Of a stretch of 64,000 nt of DNA, positions 34,985 to 45,359 are shown piece by piece. Position numbers and translations under genes: made by a program. The notes under the pieces are model-generated. The model was not told the origin of the DNA and did not search any database. It saw only the letters and a program-made list of their open reading frames with translations. This DNA comes from Syngnathus acus (lineage: Eukaryota > Chordata > Actinopteri > Syngnathiformes > Syngnathidae), in the NCBI RefSeq assembly GCF_901709675.1, contig NC_051088.1, positions 7,775,693 through 7,839,692 of the forward strand, written 5' to 3'. How positions within the stretch are numbered: the stretch's first letter is position 1; every line of letters starts with the position of its first letter.

Positions 34985-35400
34985 ATTATTGGTTGATTTA
35001 AGCTTCATTAAGAGCGTGGAAAAAAAGACATTGCCGATTTTAGTAGTTTTTCTTTTATCAAACAGCAGTGTCAGTAACATGCGAAAGAATAATGTGCATT
35101 CACAACGCACACAGCTGTTGAATGACATTTCATTCCTGAGCCAATTTTGTAGTGTGAGTTGCTCTTCAATGGACAACACAGTCAAGCTGATCCACAAGTA
35201 TTCAGCTGTTGTTGGAACTTTCAGAATCTCATCCCAATGTCCGTCTACATCGACATTGCCTTCAATAACGCAAGGCTTTCCAATGATTGAGATACTTCCC
35301 CACACCCTGCCACTGCCTTTACAAAAAGGCGTTACTCTGTCAGTGCATCAACTGACACAACAATCTCCTCTCCACATTCTGACCAACATCCGAGAATAAA
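34985..35400 (-). pseudogene. Tc1-like transposase relic
   Basis: The minus-strand frame reads KGSGRVWGSISIIGKP then CVIEGNVDVDGHWDEIL around 35320-35210. This resembles the GGG-V-WG-x-(I/F) and (I/V)-x-G-N-(V/L)-x-x-x-x-(Y)-x-x-(I/L)-L blocks between the catalytic residues of Tc1-like transposases. Upstream MWRGDCCVS would fit the preceding VWRR-GE block but is followed by a stop. The catalytic QQDN-PxH block is absent. Both strands are unusually free of stops here, producing overlapping 123- and 139-codon frames. Assignment is moderate. Confidence 0.4.
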
Positions 35401-36498
35401 CTCATAGGATTTTGTACAAAATTATTGTGAGGTTTCCATTTATTATTATAAACCCCAATCATTATCAAATAACGACACTCAGTGTAAAATTCTACTTACT
35501 AATTCAAATGTTGGTTTTAGGTTGATGAAATTGGAAACTAGTCAGCTTGATAGTTGTTAAATTAAAGTACTAAATCGTAATCAGTGATGTGTGAAAACTG
35601 AGAATTTTCTTCTCATTCTTGTTTTTCACCTAAAATAATAAATAAATCAATAGTAAATAAATGAATGGAAAAAAAAAAATAGGAAAATAGGAAAATAAAT
35701 ACAAGAATGAGAAATACTTTACTATACTAAATATATAATACTAAAGTCTTTTAAACTCTTAATTGTTTCTGGGAAAAGCAGTTAGATAATTTAGGAATTG
35801 CTGTAGAGGTCATGTAGCGTCATAAAGCAAGGACTACAAGTTCAAAAGCCTCATCCTATAATTGAGTTGCTGTAGTGTTGTGAGAACCAATGAGTGAGGC
35901 AGTGCGGCCTTATAGATTTCTGCTGCCATGATATTGCAACAGCCTGCAGAGACAAATAGAGCGAGACATCGGGTAGGCCACCTGGGGGTCTGTGGAAGGC
36001 TTGCATGTAGAGAGACTGACTTACTTTGCACATCATCATAACACTTAAGAGATGAGAAAACCATATGACTCTACTGAAGCAGCCAGCCTAAGAGGCCAAA
36101 TGTAGGTGGTATGTAAAATCGAAGGTGTAGCAAGATATGGAACAACATGCAGTAAAACCGATCACACTGCTGATCATGCCAGGCCAGGCGCACATGATGT
36201 CACATTGCAACTGCTCGTTTTCTCTATCAGTCTTTCGAATACTCTTTATCTATGTAAACAGTACAGTATGTGATTTGCAAATGAAGATTTGGCTGACTAT
36301 GCAACTACTTGAGATGATATGGAGATGTATTAAAGGTACACTTTGGTGTGCTAAAAGTGTTAGCTATGACAGCCCTGTTTCCATCGTTCCTGTTTTGTCT
36401 GTGATGCACTTACCATTTCTAGCATTTCAATGCAATTTCAATGATATTTGTCATGTTAGTTGGCTACAAAGACAAGACGGTCTTTTCACCGGATTTTT
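35401..36498. other. Unannotated unique DNA
   Basis: AT-rich, with a poly-A patch at 35670. No gene. Confidence 0.5.
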
Positions 36499-36623
36499 CA
36501 CGAAAGTGAAAGAAAGCTGGACGAGTCGATCTTTGTCCTTTATGTAAACAACCGTCGCGCTGCTGACGCGCGACCGCGACGTCGCGTCGCGCGTCACTCG
36601 TCCAGCTTTCTTTCACTTTCGTG
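36499..36623. repeat. Perfect 27-bp inverted repeat around a CpG-dense nested palindrome
   Basis: Arms 36499-36525 and 36597-36623 are exact reverse complements (CACGAAAGTGAAAGAAAGCT... and its inverse). The 71-bp loop contains a second, imperfect 31-bp palindrome at 36565-36595 centred on CGCGACGTCGCG, with one bulged base. Local CpG density is far above the surroundings. The right arm overlaps the start of the tandem array. Confidence 0.9.
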
Positions 36624-36891
36624 GATTGAAGTCGGGCGCCGGCGCTCGGCCGGGTGGCTGTCCAGGGACGGTGGATGGTGCTCGGACAATGCTTTTACGC
36701 ACGCCCGGTCCTACTCTACCGAGCTGCCTTTCAGCTCCGTGGATGGAAGTCGAGGCCCGGCGCTCAGCCGGGTGGCTGTCCGAGGACGGTGCATGGGGCT
36801 CGGTCATGGCTTCTACGCACGCCCGGTCCTATCGTATGGAGCTCTCGTCCACTTCCGTGGCTGGACGTCCACGCCGCCACACGCCTGTAAG
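36604..36891 (+). repeat. GC-rich 118-bp tandem repeat, about 2.4 units
   Basis: Units start at 36604, 36722 and 36840, each with AGCT...CCGTGG(A/C)TGGAAGTC-like starts. The first two share CGGCCGGGTGGCTGTCC-like and CTACGCACGCCCGGTCCTA segments. The period is exactly 118 bp. Open frames of 60-149 codons across it are GC-rich by-products. Confidence 0.88.
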
Positions 36892-36966
36892 TTTTGTTTT
36901 GTTAAATAAAGAGCCGTTTACCAAACCCACGTCTTTCCTTGAACTTTGTTAACGCTACAATATAGT
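36892..36966 (+). other. 3' tail of GC-rich cassette with polyadenylation signal
   Basis: AATAAA at 36905-36910 lies in TTTGTTAAATAAAGAGCCG. The segment ends near GTTAACGCTACAATA, where composition returns to AT-rich. With the tandem array it could form a transcribed unit or an LTR-like end. No target duplication was found. Confidence 0.4.
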
Positions 36967-37265
36967 TATATAGTAAATCTGTGGAATAACGACGAGGCTG
37001 GCGTCAGGGCGCACGCGCGGCGATGTTGACAAAGGACGAGGAATTTGATCGATGGATTTAATGATTTAGAGTGCACAGATGGTTTGATAACATTATTGCT
37101 TATATAATAGTTATTTGATATATAATTTATATATCGTTATATGGGCCTGTGGAATATTTTTAAGTGCAAAAGCCGTCAGCGGCGCGCACGCATTGTTGAC
37201 AAAGGACGATTGATGGATTTAATGAATTGGAGTGACGCAGATGGTTTCGCGCTGCTGTCGTCACT
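36967..37265 (+). mobile_element. TIR-A internal units, tandem, without left terminus
   Basis: Two-plus copies of the central unit of the 15162 element (GATCGATGGATTTAATGA, ATATGGGCCTGTGGAATA), period about 160-170 bp. The left TIR-A terminus is missing and the segment directly follows the GC-rich cassette. Confidence 0.7.
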
Positions 37266-37277
37266 TGAAATTCAAAT

Positions 37278-37322
37278 TACAGTAATCCCTTGCTACATTG
37301 CGGTTCGTTTATCGCGGTTTCA
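37278..37322 (+). mobile_element. TIR-G terminus
   Basis: TA followed by CAGTAATCCCTTGCTAC and GTTTATCGCGGTTTC matches, inverted, the terminus at 5340. Only the end is present, cut by a T/A homopolymer run. Confidence 0.7.
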
Positions 37323-37377
37323 TTTTTTTTTTTTTTTGAAAATTTTTTTTTGAAATTTTTTGAAAAAAAAAAAAAAC

Positions 37378-37461
37378 ACATATAAGTCGCTCCTGAGTAT
37401 AAGTCGCCCCCCCACCCAAACTATGAAAAAAACCGCGACTTATAGTCCGAAAATTACGGTA
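37378..37461 (-). mobile_element. TIR-A terminus, opposite orientation to the units
   Basis: TATAAGTCGCTCCTGAGTAT ... AGTCCGAAAATTACGGTA is the inverse of the left end of the 15162 element. The adjacent internal units are in the direct orientation, so this block is rearranged. Confidence 0.8.
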
Positions 37462-40453
37462 CAGGTATTTATAGAAAAAATAGGAGACTAACAAAATTAC
37501 CACATCATTTTATTGTTTGTTGCCATGATACATATCACACACTGCAATATTTTCTTAAAAAAAAGTGTCCAGTACATCTTTTTGAACTGTGGGAGTAAGT
37601 AGCCTTGGATGATATTTTTGTTAAGAGTTGGAATATTCACATTTAACATCGATTGATTTTTAATTGCATTCAGAGAGACCACAGGAATACCTTATGCAAT
37701 CATGACATTATTCCTGATCAAGGTACATGCTTGCTAAAAGCAAAAACAACCTTGAGGGCCTCTCTAAGGCCTGTCTGGCCCCCTGAGAAGTTTGTTTCTG
37801 TTTTGTTTGTTCTTGATAAGGACAGCCAGTTTTTGCTTTGCAACTCTTTTAAAGCCCCATAAAAACCCTCATCTCAACAGAAAGCCTTTTATTTGCTAGC
37901 TTCACTTTTCAAATGTGGCCTTGTCAGCCGTGGGTGGTAATTAATTCTTTGAACATAACACACACATCAGTTCCGAAACAGCCAATAAACAGTGTATACA
38001 TCCAATGTTATTACTTGACTTTAATATATAGTGTAATGACAAGCATGGATTCACCTTGGTACATTTGTCTCTTTTTCTCTGTGGGATTTGGCCTCATAAC
38101 CATGAAAATGTATGTTATATCATATCAGCATATTCCACATGTCCTTATCGCATTATGTCCCTTGTTACCGCTACAATTGTGTCTGCTTGTAATTGCTGCA
38201 GAAAATGTAAACTCTTCTTTTAAGGGCAACACAATTTTCATTGAGAATGGTCTGGCTGGGTCAGTAAAATGTAATATTCTCCTTGATGGTCTGAATGGAA
38301 ATGATTTTCACTTATTTTACTGGTCACATACCTGTGCTATGATGTCAAGAAGAATATGCTTTGCCTTCCTATTAGTATACATGAAGAATTGAACATACCA
38401 TTTTATCCACAGAGGACAGATATGTTAAGTTGCTGCAGTTTAACAGCATTAATAGTTAAGGCCATGGCCCAAGTAAGCCATTTCCAGTGTGAATATCCAA
38501 GGTCCATTCCAACGTTTTTATTACCATCATTTCTCTACCAGCATATGTAATGAAAACATCTAAAGCATTTAAATATTCATGCTCCTGCTCTCACAATGTC
38601 CTTATGTTCATCTACAATGTTGGTCTTTTCACCGGATGTTTCCCTTCGAGAGGTGATAATCACCTATTGCACTATTGTCACCTATTCCACAGTGCACAAA
38701 AGTCTTTATTCTCTCAGAATATAATTTTTTTCTGGGTTCCTTGGTGTCTGTGTTTAGTTGACATTCACGTTGCTACCGGCTATCATTATCAACGACCATT
38801 ACACGGAATAATTTGGTAATACTGGACAAAAATGAAACGTGTGTCTACCGGAGCCTTGATGGTTTGAGCATCTTTCACTGCCGGAAAGGTCCCACAGGTT
38901 TCGCTGAATAAAAGAGGTTGTCCATTTATAGCCACTGTGTCACTAGAGTTCATTCTATCAAACTGATAAACAAATGGTTGGACATTTTGAGTCCCATTAA
39001 AACAAACAACATTGGGCCCCCCATCAACACTTCAATATTGTGGAACAATATGCTTTGTGGGTCTAATGGGAGAGTCGAAACATCTGGGGAGTCATGAGAA
39101 ATTATTTGCGGTTTGTCTGACAGGTCTTCATTATTTTTGCATTGATGTTTTAATGCATAAGTGGGATTGGGGGGGGTTCAGAGAATGAGCAAATTGGGAT
39201 TAATATACCATGGAACATTCCCCTATGAGGACCTTCAGCATTTGGTTAGTTTGCAAGCACTATTACGTGAGAAGAGATGTTGTTTGTGGCGAAACCAAAA
39301 GAGGCAACAACTTAAAGCACCTTCAAAATGGTGAATGCTTCCATGAATACATCTTTCACATTAACAATCTAGTCAATAGAACAGCAAAAATCAAGGAGAT
39401 TGTGATCCAGCTAAAAAAAATAAAATAATCAACACTCCCTAAATAGGTGTAGATTACATTGAGATTTAAGTTTCCCACAATGAATTGTGGGCACAGTTTT
39501 GTCACTCTGTGATTTCCTTGCATTCCCTGCATTTTTATTTTTCCATCTATTTCCTCCTGCTTTAGATTCAAATTGTTGCTGTGAAAAACAGTGGGGGAAA
39601 GTTAAAATATTGAGTTGTTTTCCAGTTTTATGTTTGTACCTTGTTATTTCTACACCAGATTAAATTTCATGGATTGAGGTAGTCACCCTAATCAATCCAA
39701 TCAATGACCAAACCATCACCCCTCCGTATTCTGTTATACGCTTTCGTCATCTTTACCTTCAGCAATTAAAGTTCAACTTGTTAATGCTGACTATGGTGCA
39801 AGAAAAGCGCAAAGCAAAAATAATGTTATTGCTGGCTGCTTCCTCTGACTGCATCCATTGATGTCAGATGTGAATTTGATTCATTATTCAGTGCCTTCAT
39901 TTGCGTCTTACTCAACTGCAACTCTTCTCCCAAACTTCGGTACAGTATTTGGTTCAGAAAGTTGGTATTGTCTACATATGTTCTCTGATGGTGTATGATG
40001 AATTGAATGCATGATTTGGGAAAGCTACAGAGCTACGACTGGGTCGCTATACATCTACCACAACTTGAACAAGGTCAGACAAAATACATACTCATATTAA
40101 TTGGTTGAGGCCACTGTCAAAAATATATTCAGTCCTGACAACGATCGGTCACCAAACAGGCATGCAAGGAAGAGGATTTTAGTAAACAGGTTTGTTATTT
40201 CACTATTTGTGAATATGCAAATTGGGAAGGCTTGGGGAAGTCGACTGGAAACAAAATAAATACAGTAAAACCTGTGGAAATGAGATGGAGTATAATGGCA
40301 GCAGCAATGAATGAATAACAAATACACTACGCGCGGCTGTGAATGGCAAACTATACAGTACATGAATAAATTCATTCTGTAAACAGACCTGAACGTGAAC
40401 AGCAGCAAGAATAGTCCGTGGCATTCATTATATGTAGCAACAGAAAAAGGAAC
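37462..40453. other. Unannotated unique DNA
   Basis: Three kilobases with no repeat or gene I can support. A 159-codon frame (37913-38392) has no domain and no codon-like conservation that I can judge. It contains hydrophobic runs typical of T-rich DNA. Confidence 0.5.
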
Positions 40454-40565
40454 TACCGTTTTTTTCCATGTATAATGCGCCCCCATGTATAATACGCACC
40501 CTAAAAATGGCATGTCGATGCTGGAAAAAGCCTGTACCCATGTATAATACGCACCCAAATTTTGA

Positions 40566-40613
40566 CTTTTTTTTTTTTCTTTTTCTTTTTTTTAATTTTC
40601 TTTTTTTTTTTTT
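40566..40613. repeat. Poly-T run
   Basis: Interrupted T homopolymer inside TIR-D next to the SINE end. Confidence 0.9.
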
Positions 40614-40854
40614 TAAAGTCCCAATGATCGTCACACACGCGTCTGGGTGTGGTGAAATTTGTCCTCTGCATTTGACCCATCCCCGTGTGATTTTGATCCA
40701 TCCCCTGGGGGAGAGGGGAGCAGTGAGCAGCAGCGGCGCCGCACTCGGGAATCATTTGGTGATCTAACCCCCCAATTCCAACCCTTAATGCTGAGTGCCA
40801 AGCAGGGAGGCAATGGGTCCCATTTTTATAGTCTTTGGTATGACCCGGCCGGGT
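40614..40854 (-). mobile_element. SINE-V copy inside TIR-D
   Basis: AAGTCCCAATGATCGTCACA, GGTGTGGTGAAATTTGTCCT, CTGCATTTGACCCATCC, CCAAGCAGGGAGGCAATGGG and ATAGTCTTTGGTATGACCCG are in the order of a SINE I know from percomorph genomes. The minus orientation is inferred from the AGTTAAAGT-type tail of the copy at 57505. It is absent from the rest of TIR-D, so it is a secondary insertion. Confidence 0.7.
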
Positions 40855-41416
40855 TACTTAAGTCCGTAAACATAAAATTATTTCAGAAAAAAGATCATCT
40901 TTGGGAACAACCGGATGTTATTCTGCCGGTCAGTATCACTGCGCATGCAGTAGCAAACTCGATAGCGAAGAAATATGTGAGACTCTCAACGGGATCACCA
41001 ATATTTGAGTGATGTTCCAGTTATTTATCACAATTATTTATTATTATAATAATAATATATATAATATATATAATAATTATTTATTTATTATTCACAATTG
41101 TCATGGTGATCTTTCTGGTGATTTCTTAACTAGGCTGGATGTATTTTTTTTGTTGGCGTTGATTTCTCCGACTGCCCAGAAAGGCACCACCGCGATCAGT
41201 TAGGTTAAAATGAAAAGAGAGGAAAGTGACGTTGTAAAGAACCATCCGTGACAAGATTTTCTTCAAAAATTGTTGTACCATGATTTTCTTCACAAAAAAA
41301 AACAAAAAACAAAAAAAAACATTTTTTTTAAATTGTACCCATGTATAATGCGCACCCCAGATTTTAGGACAATAAATTAGTTAAATTTTGCGCATTATAC
41401 ATGGGAAAAAACGGTA

Positions 41417-41686
41417 TTTACTTTTACTGTTTGATGTGCATACTATGTAAAAGCAAGGGTAGATGTTAGTTTTTAATTCAACACAACTGTTGGCTTGTTG
41501 AGTTGTTCCCTCAATTACTGAAGTATGGGAGCATGGAAAAGCTAATGTGGAGTAAAAATTACACTAATTACCATTTTCTTATGAGTCGGGGCTTTGGCAC
41601 CATCTTATGTTCCGCGCACAGTTTGTAAGTGTCAGTTTGACCGTAGAACATTACAAAAGTTCAAACGTTTCATTTTGGGAGAATGA
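41417..41686. other. Unannotated unique DNA
   Basis: Nothing recognised. Confidence 0.5.
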
Positions 41687-42070
41687 GAATTTACCTAACA
41701 AAGAAAAGAATACTTGAACCAAAAGAATATTTTCGTGAAAATTATTGCCTAGCATTTTTCCACTTATAAAGAGTGTAATTAAGGTATTACAAGAATAATC
41801 TGAACCATTTAATTGACAGTAGAAGTGAATTATCAGGACAACTAACTCAGTGAAGCACATTTGGTGAGTTATTTGGTGAGTTGTAGAATTTACCTAACAA
41901 AGAAAAGAACACTTGAACCAAAAGAATATTAATGTGAAAATGATTGCCTGTTTCCACTTTTAAAGAATGTAATTAAGGTATCAACAGATTCATCAGAACC
42001 ATTTAATTGACAGTAAAAGTGAATTACCAGGACACAACTAACTTAGTGAAGCACATTTGATGAGTTGTAC
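41687..42070. repeat. Tandem duplication, 199-bp period, two copies
   Basis: Unit 1 (41687-41885) and unit 2 (41886-42070) share long blocks such as TTTACCTAACAAAGAAAAGA, TTGAACCAAAAGAATATT, AACCATTTAATTGACAGTA and AGTGAAGCACATTTG. Small indels and substitutions differ between them, so the duplication is not recent. It has no TE signature. Confidence 0.88.
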
Positions 42071-43154
42071 GTAGACTTGTGCATGAACTGAGCAGGGTGC
42101 CACTGAGGCAGTCCCTCCAGGAGAGATGGCACTCAAGCAAAAAGCCATTTATCTGTTAAACACATCCTCTGGATAATTTATTGCTGTTATACATGGCACA
42201 CATTCGCCGGAAACTCAGCCTGCCTGGACCACTCAGGTAAATCAAAGTGACTCTTCCACTGAATGAGGTATGTAAAACCATTAGAGCAAATTGCAAGAGC
42301 CAAAATGGCCCGCTGCTTCCCTTGCACTGTGTTGCGCAAACTGTGGGCGTCATGTATCACCAGAGACGCATCAGCTTTAAAGGGGGGGCTGTTGAGGCCG
42401 CTTGTCACATAGGCAGCTTTACAGTTAAGTGAGAAATCTCCAGAGTTATGCTGTTTGCCGTTAATGCTGTTTGCCATGGATGCCTGTGCGTCTTGGATGC
42501 CAAACTGTACTTATTTACATTGGATGCTCCTCCTGTGGGTTAGGGTTTTCTTTACCTGAGGCCAATTAAGGCCCTGCTGTTTTGAATTCACACACCTATT
42601 TAATTTGATATTGTCTATGTGAACTTGCAGTCGTCAGGTCATGCGAATCAAGTTGAACCAAAACTGGTCTGTTCTTGGTGGTTGTAGATATTTTCATCTT
42701 GAATACGAAACCATTCTTCTTTTCTAACCCATTGATGTGGAGTTCTCCTATTTATGACTCTGGTGGTGTGTCCCCAGGGTGTGGTCACATAATGGCTTTT
42801 GTTGTTGCAAGGTGGCTGGTGAATTTTGCACCATTTGTCTGCTTTGTGGCAAATTGCTCCTCAGAGGCCACTTTACCCAGCGTCTGAGACAATCTTTGGG
42901 AGAGAGAGAACGTTGTTGTAAGATGACTTCAAGTAATGGTGTCACACTTGTCCCGCGTTTAGGGCGGGCCTTTCTAGTTTGGCATTGAGCAGGATCAAGA
43001 AAACAGCCATCTCTTTCTCGAACCAGCAGCCCATTCTGTCCACAATTTGTACCTTTTTCTCCTCAAATGAATGTGTTTTCTTTTTCAGACTCAAATGAAC
43101 TACTGACTTAAAATTGATGCCCTCTAAGTTTGTAGGGGTTGCCTGGTCTCTGCG
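42071..43154. other. Unannotated unique DNA
   Basis: No gene or repeat I can support. Confidence 0.5.
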
Positions 43155-43478
43155 CGGTTATTGATTGGTTAGCACGTCTGCCTCAAAATTGAAAAGAGGT
43201 TGTGGGTTCAATTCTGGCTCCATCCTACCTGTATGAAGTTTGCATGTTTTACTCGTTCCTACGTAGGTTTACTTCAGGTGCCCCGATTTCCTCCTACATT
43301 CCAAAACATGCAGGGTAGGCCAAAATTGTCCTGGAGTGTCTTGTCTATGTGTGACGTGCTATTGGCTGGCAACCAGTTCAGGGTGTACCCCTGTTTACTG
43401 CCCAGAGACCGCTGTGATAGGCTCCAGCACGCCCACAACCTTCATGAGGATAAAGTGGTTCAGAAAATGGATGGATGA
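43155..43478 (+). mobile_element. SINE-T, reference copy in this window
   Basis: The tRNA-like head carries TTGGTTAGCACGTCTGCCTC (box-A-like) and GTGGGTTCAATTCTGG (box-B-like). The body has GCATGTTTTACTCGTTCC, CTCCTACATTCCAAAACATG, GGCTGGCAACCAGTTCAGGG and GATAGGCTCCAGCACGCCC. The end AGAAAATGGATGGATG carries the ATGG tail. This order identifies a tRNA-derived SINE widespread in teleosts. RNA polymerase III transcription would be expected for an intact copy. Confidence 0.75.
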
Positions 43479-43984
43479 ATGGATGGGAAGCAAAAGGTTT
43501 TCTGTCACTTTTTTCACCGTTATATATTTTTTTTCTGGTATCGGGGATGATGGACTCGGGGTTGGGCGGGAGTGGGGATGGGGGTTCATGCCTTCCTGTC
43601 ACAACCATTTTGGCTGAGTCAAGGTGGGCTGCCTTTTTGAACCAAAGTGCCCTTCAGATTGCTCCCCAAGGTTCTCCCAGGGAATACAAACCACAAGCTT
43701 CCACTCCATGAAACAATTATTTCTGCCAATCCTTTGAGATATGCCACAACAATATAGTAAATTTCAAACCTGAATGTGACTGACAGGAAGATAGAGGTTT
43801 ATGCACATTGAAGTGTGTGTGACTGTGTGTGCGTGCATGCATGTCTGTTCCAGCCTCAGGACCATTTAATCAATGGATAGGAAGATGTTTTTTTTTTTGT
43901 ATGGGTGGTTGCCCACATATTTAGGTGTAGGTATTTAGGTTTCTTGTCAAAAATGCGAGGGGGCTGCATGACAGCAGAAACCTA
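43479..43984. other. Unannotated DNA
   Basis: G-rich patch at 43560 and short GT runs at 43815. No gene. Confidence 0.5.
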
Positions 43985-44050
43985 TATTTATATAACCTTT
44001 CTTTAACCAGGTAAAAGACCCATTGAGATCGAAATTGTTTTTTACAAGGG
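43985..44050 (+). repeat. Dispersed teleost repeat fragment (AACCAGGTAAA type)
   Basis: TTCTTTAACCAGGTAAAAGA followed by CCATTGAGATCGAAAT resembles the family also seen at 21283. Confidence 0.4.
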
Positions 44051-44999
44051 GGGAAAAAAATATTTCAGTTATATTGGCTTCATAGGTTTTCACAGGCCAC
44101 ATGCACAAAAATGAACAAAATATATTGAAAGTAAAGTTGGCAAAGTTGTTATTCAGTGTAACAGTTTAGTTTAATTAAATTAATTTAATTTAATTTACTT
44201 CACTTCCTATGGTGGCTGCCCTATAACCTCTACTAGTGTTCAACTAAATGTAGAGGAGAATCGCTAGTTGATGGATAGAAGACAGTATGGGTAGTTTTAC
44301 TTTCTACGTCGTACAAGCTTGAAGCATGTCGGCCAAATCTAAAGTCATATGCGCACATTTGCAAAGCCAAATTCAAATACCATGTTAGGTGTATGTCTTA
44401 TAGTTATCATCTCAGATAGGTCCTCATTCTAAGGTTATTACAGCTGTCATAAGGGAGAAAGGGAGTTTTCTATTCGGAAAGAGGTTTCAAGTGGAGCTTG
44501 CACAAAAAAATGAACTGAGAGATAGCGTCTCCAATTGCATCTCAATGAATCGTATCAAAGAAATTTGAAATTTTATTTATTTCAGTACTTTATTTCAAAG
44601 AACAAATTTCCTACATTGTAGAGATTCGGCGACAATATTTTTCACGAGGTCAATTTATACCTAATTTCTCTTCTAAAGTGTTTTAATATGTCACTGTATT
44701 TGTAGCCTACTGTATATGTGCCTGTATGTGTTTTGAATCGATCTGAAAGTATTGGTTGAATAACAAATAATTACATTTTCATGCTTGTATATTATTTTAT
44801 ATGTATATTATAATGAAATACAACGTGAAAAAAATCCACAGTAATGGAATGATATGTAGAAGACACAACAGTGTACAAAAAAAAACGTATTGTGGTCAAA
44901 TAATTCAATTATTACAATGAGTACCCTCTTAAAAGGTTTAACACTCAAGCTTCTCTCTTGATTTACTGTACGGTCCCAATGCTAGGATTGAGACGTGGC
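44051..44999. other. Unannotated AT-rich DNA
   Basis: Short TTTAA repeats near 44165. No gene. Confidence 0.5.
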
Positions 45000-45253
45000 G
45001 TTCTCTTAAAAACATTCGTGCCGGCGGCCTGCCGAAGCCAACTTGTCGGGATGAGTCCCGCACTGTGGTTCCTTTCAGCCCTGCAGTGTGTCTCTGACTG
45101 ACTAATGAGGCCTTATTAATTCAGATCAGTGTGAATGATTACCTCATCAGTTCCATTCTCCAGAGAGCTCTAGCTCTCTCTTAGCTCCGCTCAATAAACG
45201 CGACATGGGACTTCAATACCGAAGCGAACCTTTAATGTGAGCAAGGTCCTTGC
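45000..45253. other. Possible conserved non-coding block
   Basis: Balanced composition with dense AT-core motifs (ACTAATGAGGCCTTATTAAT, GAATGATTACCTCATC) and no ORF. The suggestion is by appearance only. Confidence 0.18.
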
Positions 45254-45290
45254 ATGTGTGTGTGTGTGTGTATGTGCGTGTGTGTGTGTG

Positions 45291-45359
<69 letters not shown>
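45254..45359. repeat. (GT)n tract, about 105 bp
   Basis: Alternating GT with a few A/C interruptions. Confidence 0.95.

Larger units (their letters stand above)
40454..41416 (+). mobile_element. TIR-D element (963 bp) carrying an inserted SINE
   Basis: Starts TACCGTTTTTTTCCATGTAT and ends CATGGGAAAAAACGGTA, bordered by TA. The motif CATGTATAAT(G/A)CGCAC recurs four times near the ends. The interior has a poly-T run, SINE-V (40614-40854), a block with GCGCATGCAGTAGCAAACTC, and AT-rich sequence. No transposase. Confidence 0.85.

Noticed and set aside
36460-36909. 149-codon plus-strand frame, with overlapping frames on both strands
   Set aside because: It spans an inverted repeat and a 118-bp tandem array; its length comes from GC-rich composition, and 118 is not a multiple of three, so units are read in different frames.
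37913-38392. 159-codon plus-strand frame
   Set aside because: No domain, splice context or recognisable motif; hydrophobic runs are expected from T-rich DNA.
40097-40558. 153-codon minus-strand frame
   Set aside because: Its start lies inside the TIR-D terminus and it reads through T/A-rich DNA without any motif.
43155-43230. tRNA gene in the SINE-T head
   Set aside because: Box-A- and box-B-like blocks exist but no cloverleaf with acceptor stem can be drawn; it is a SINE head.
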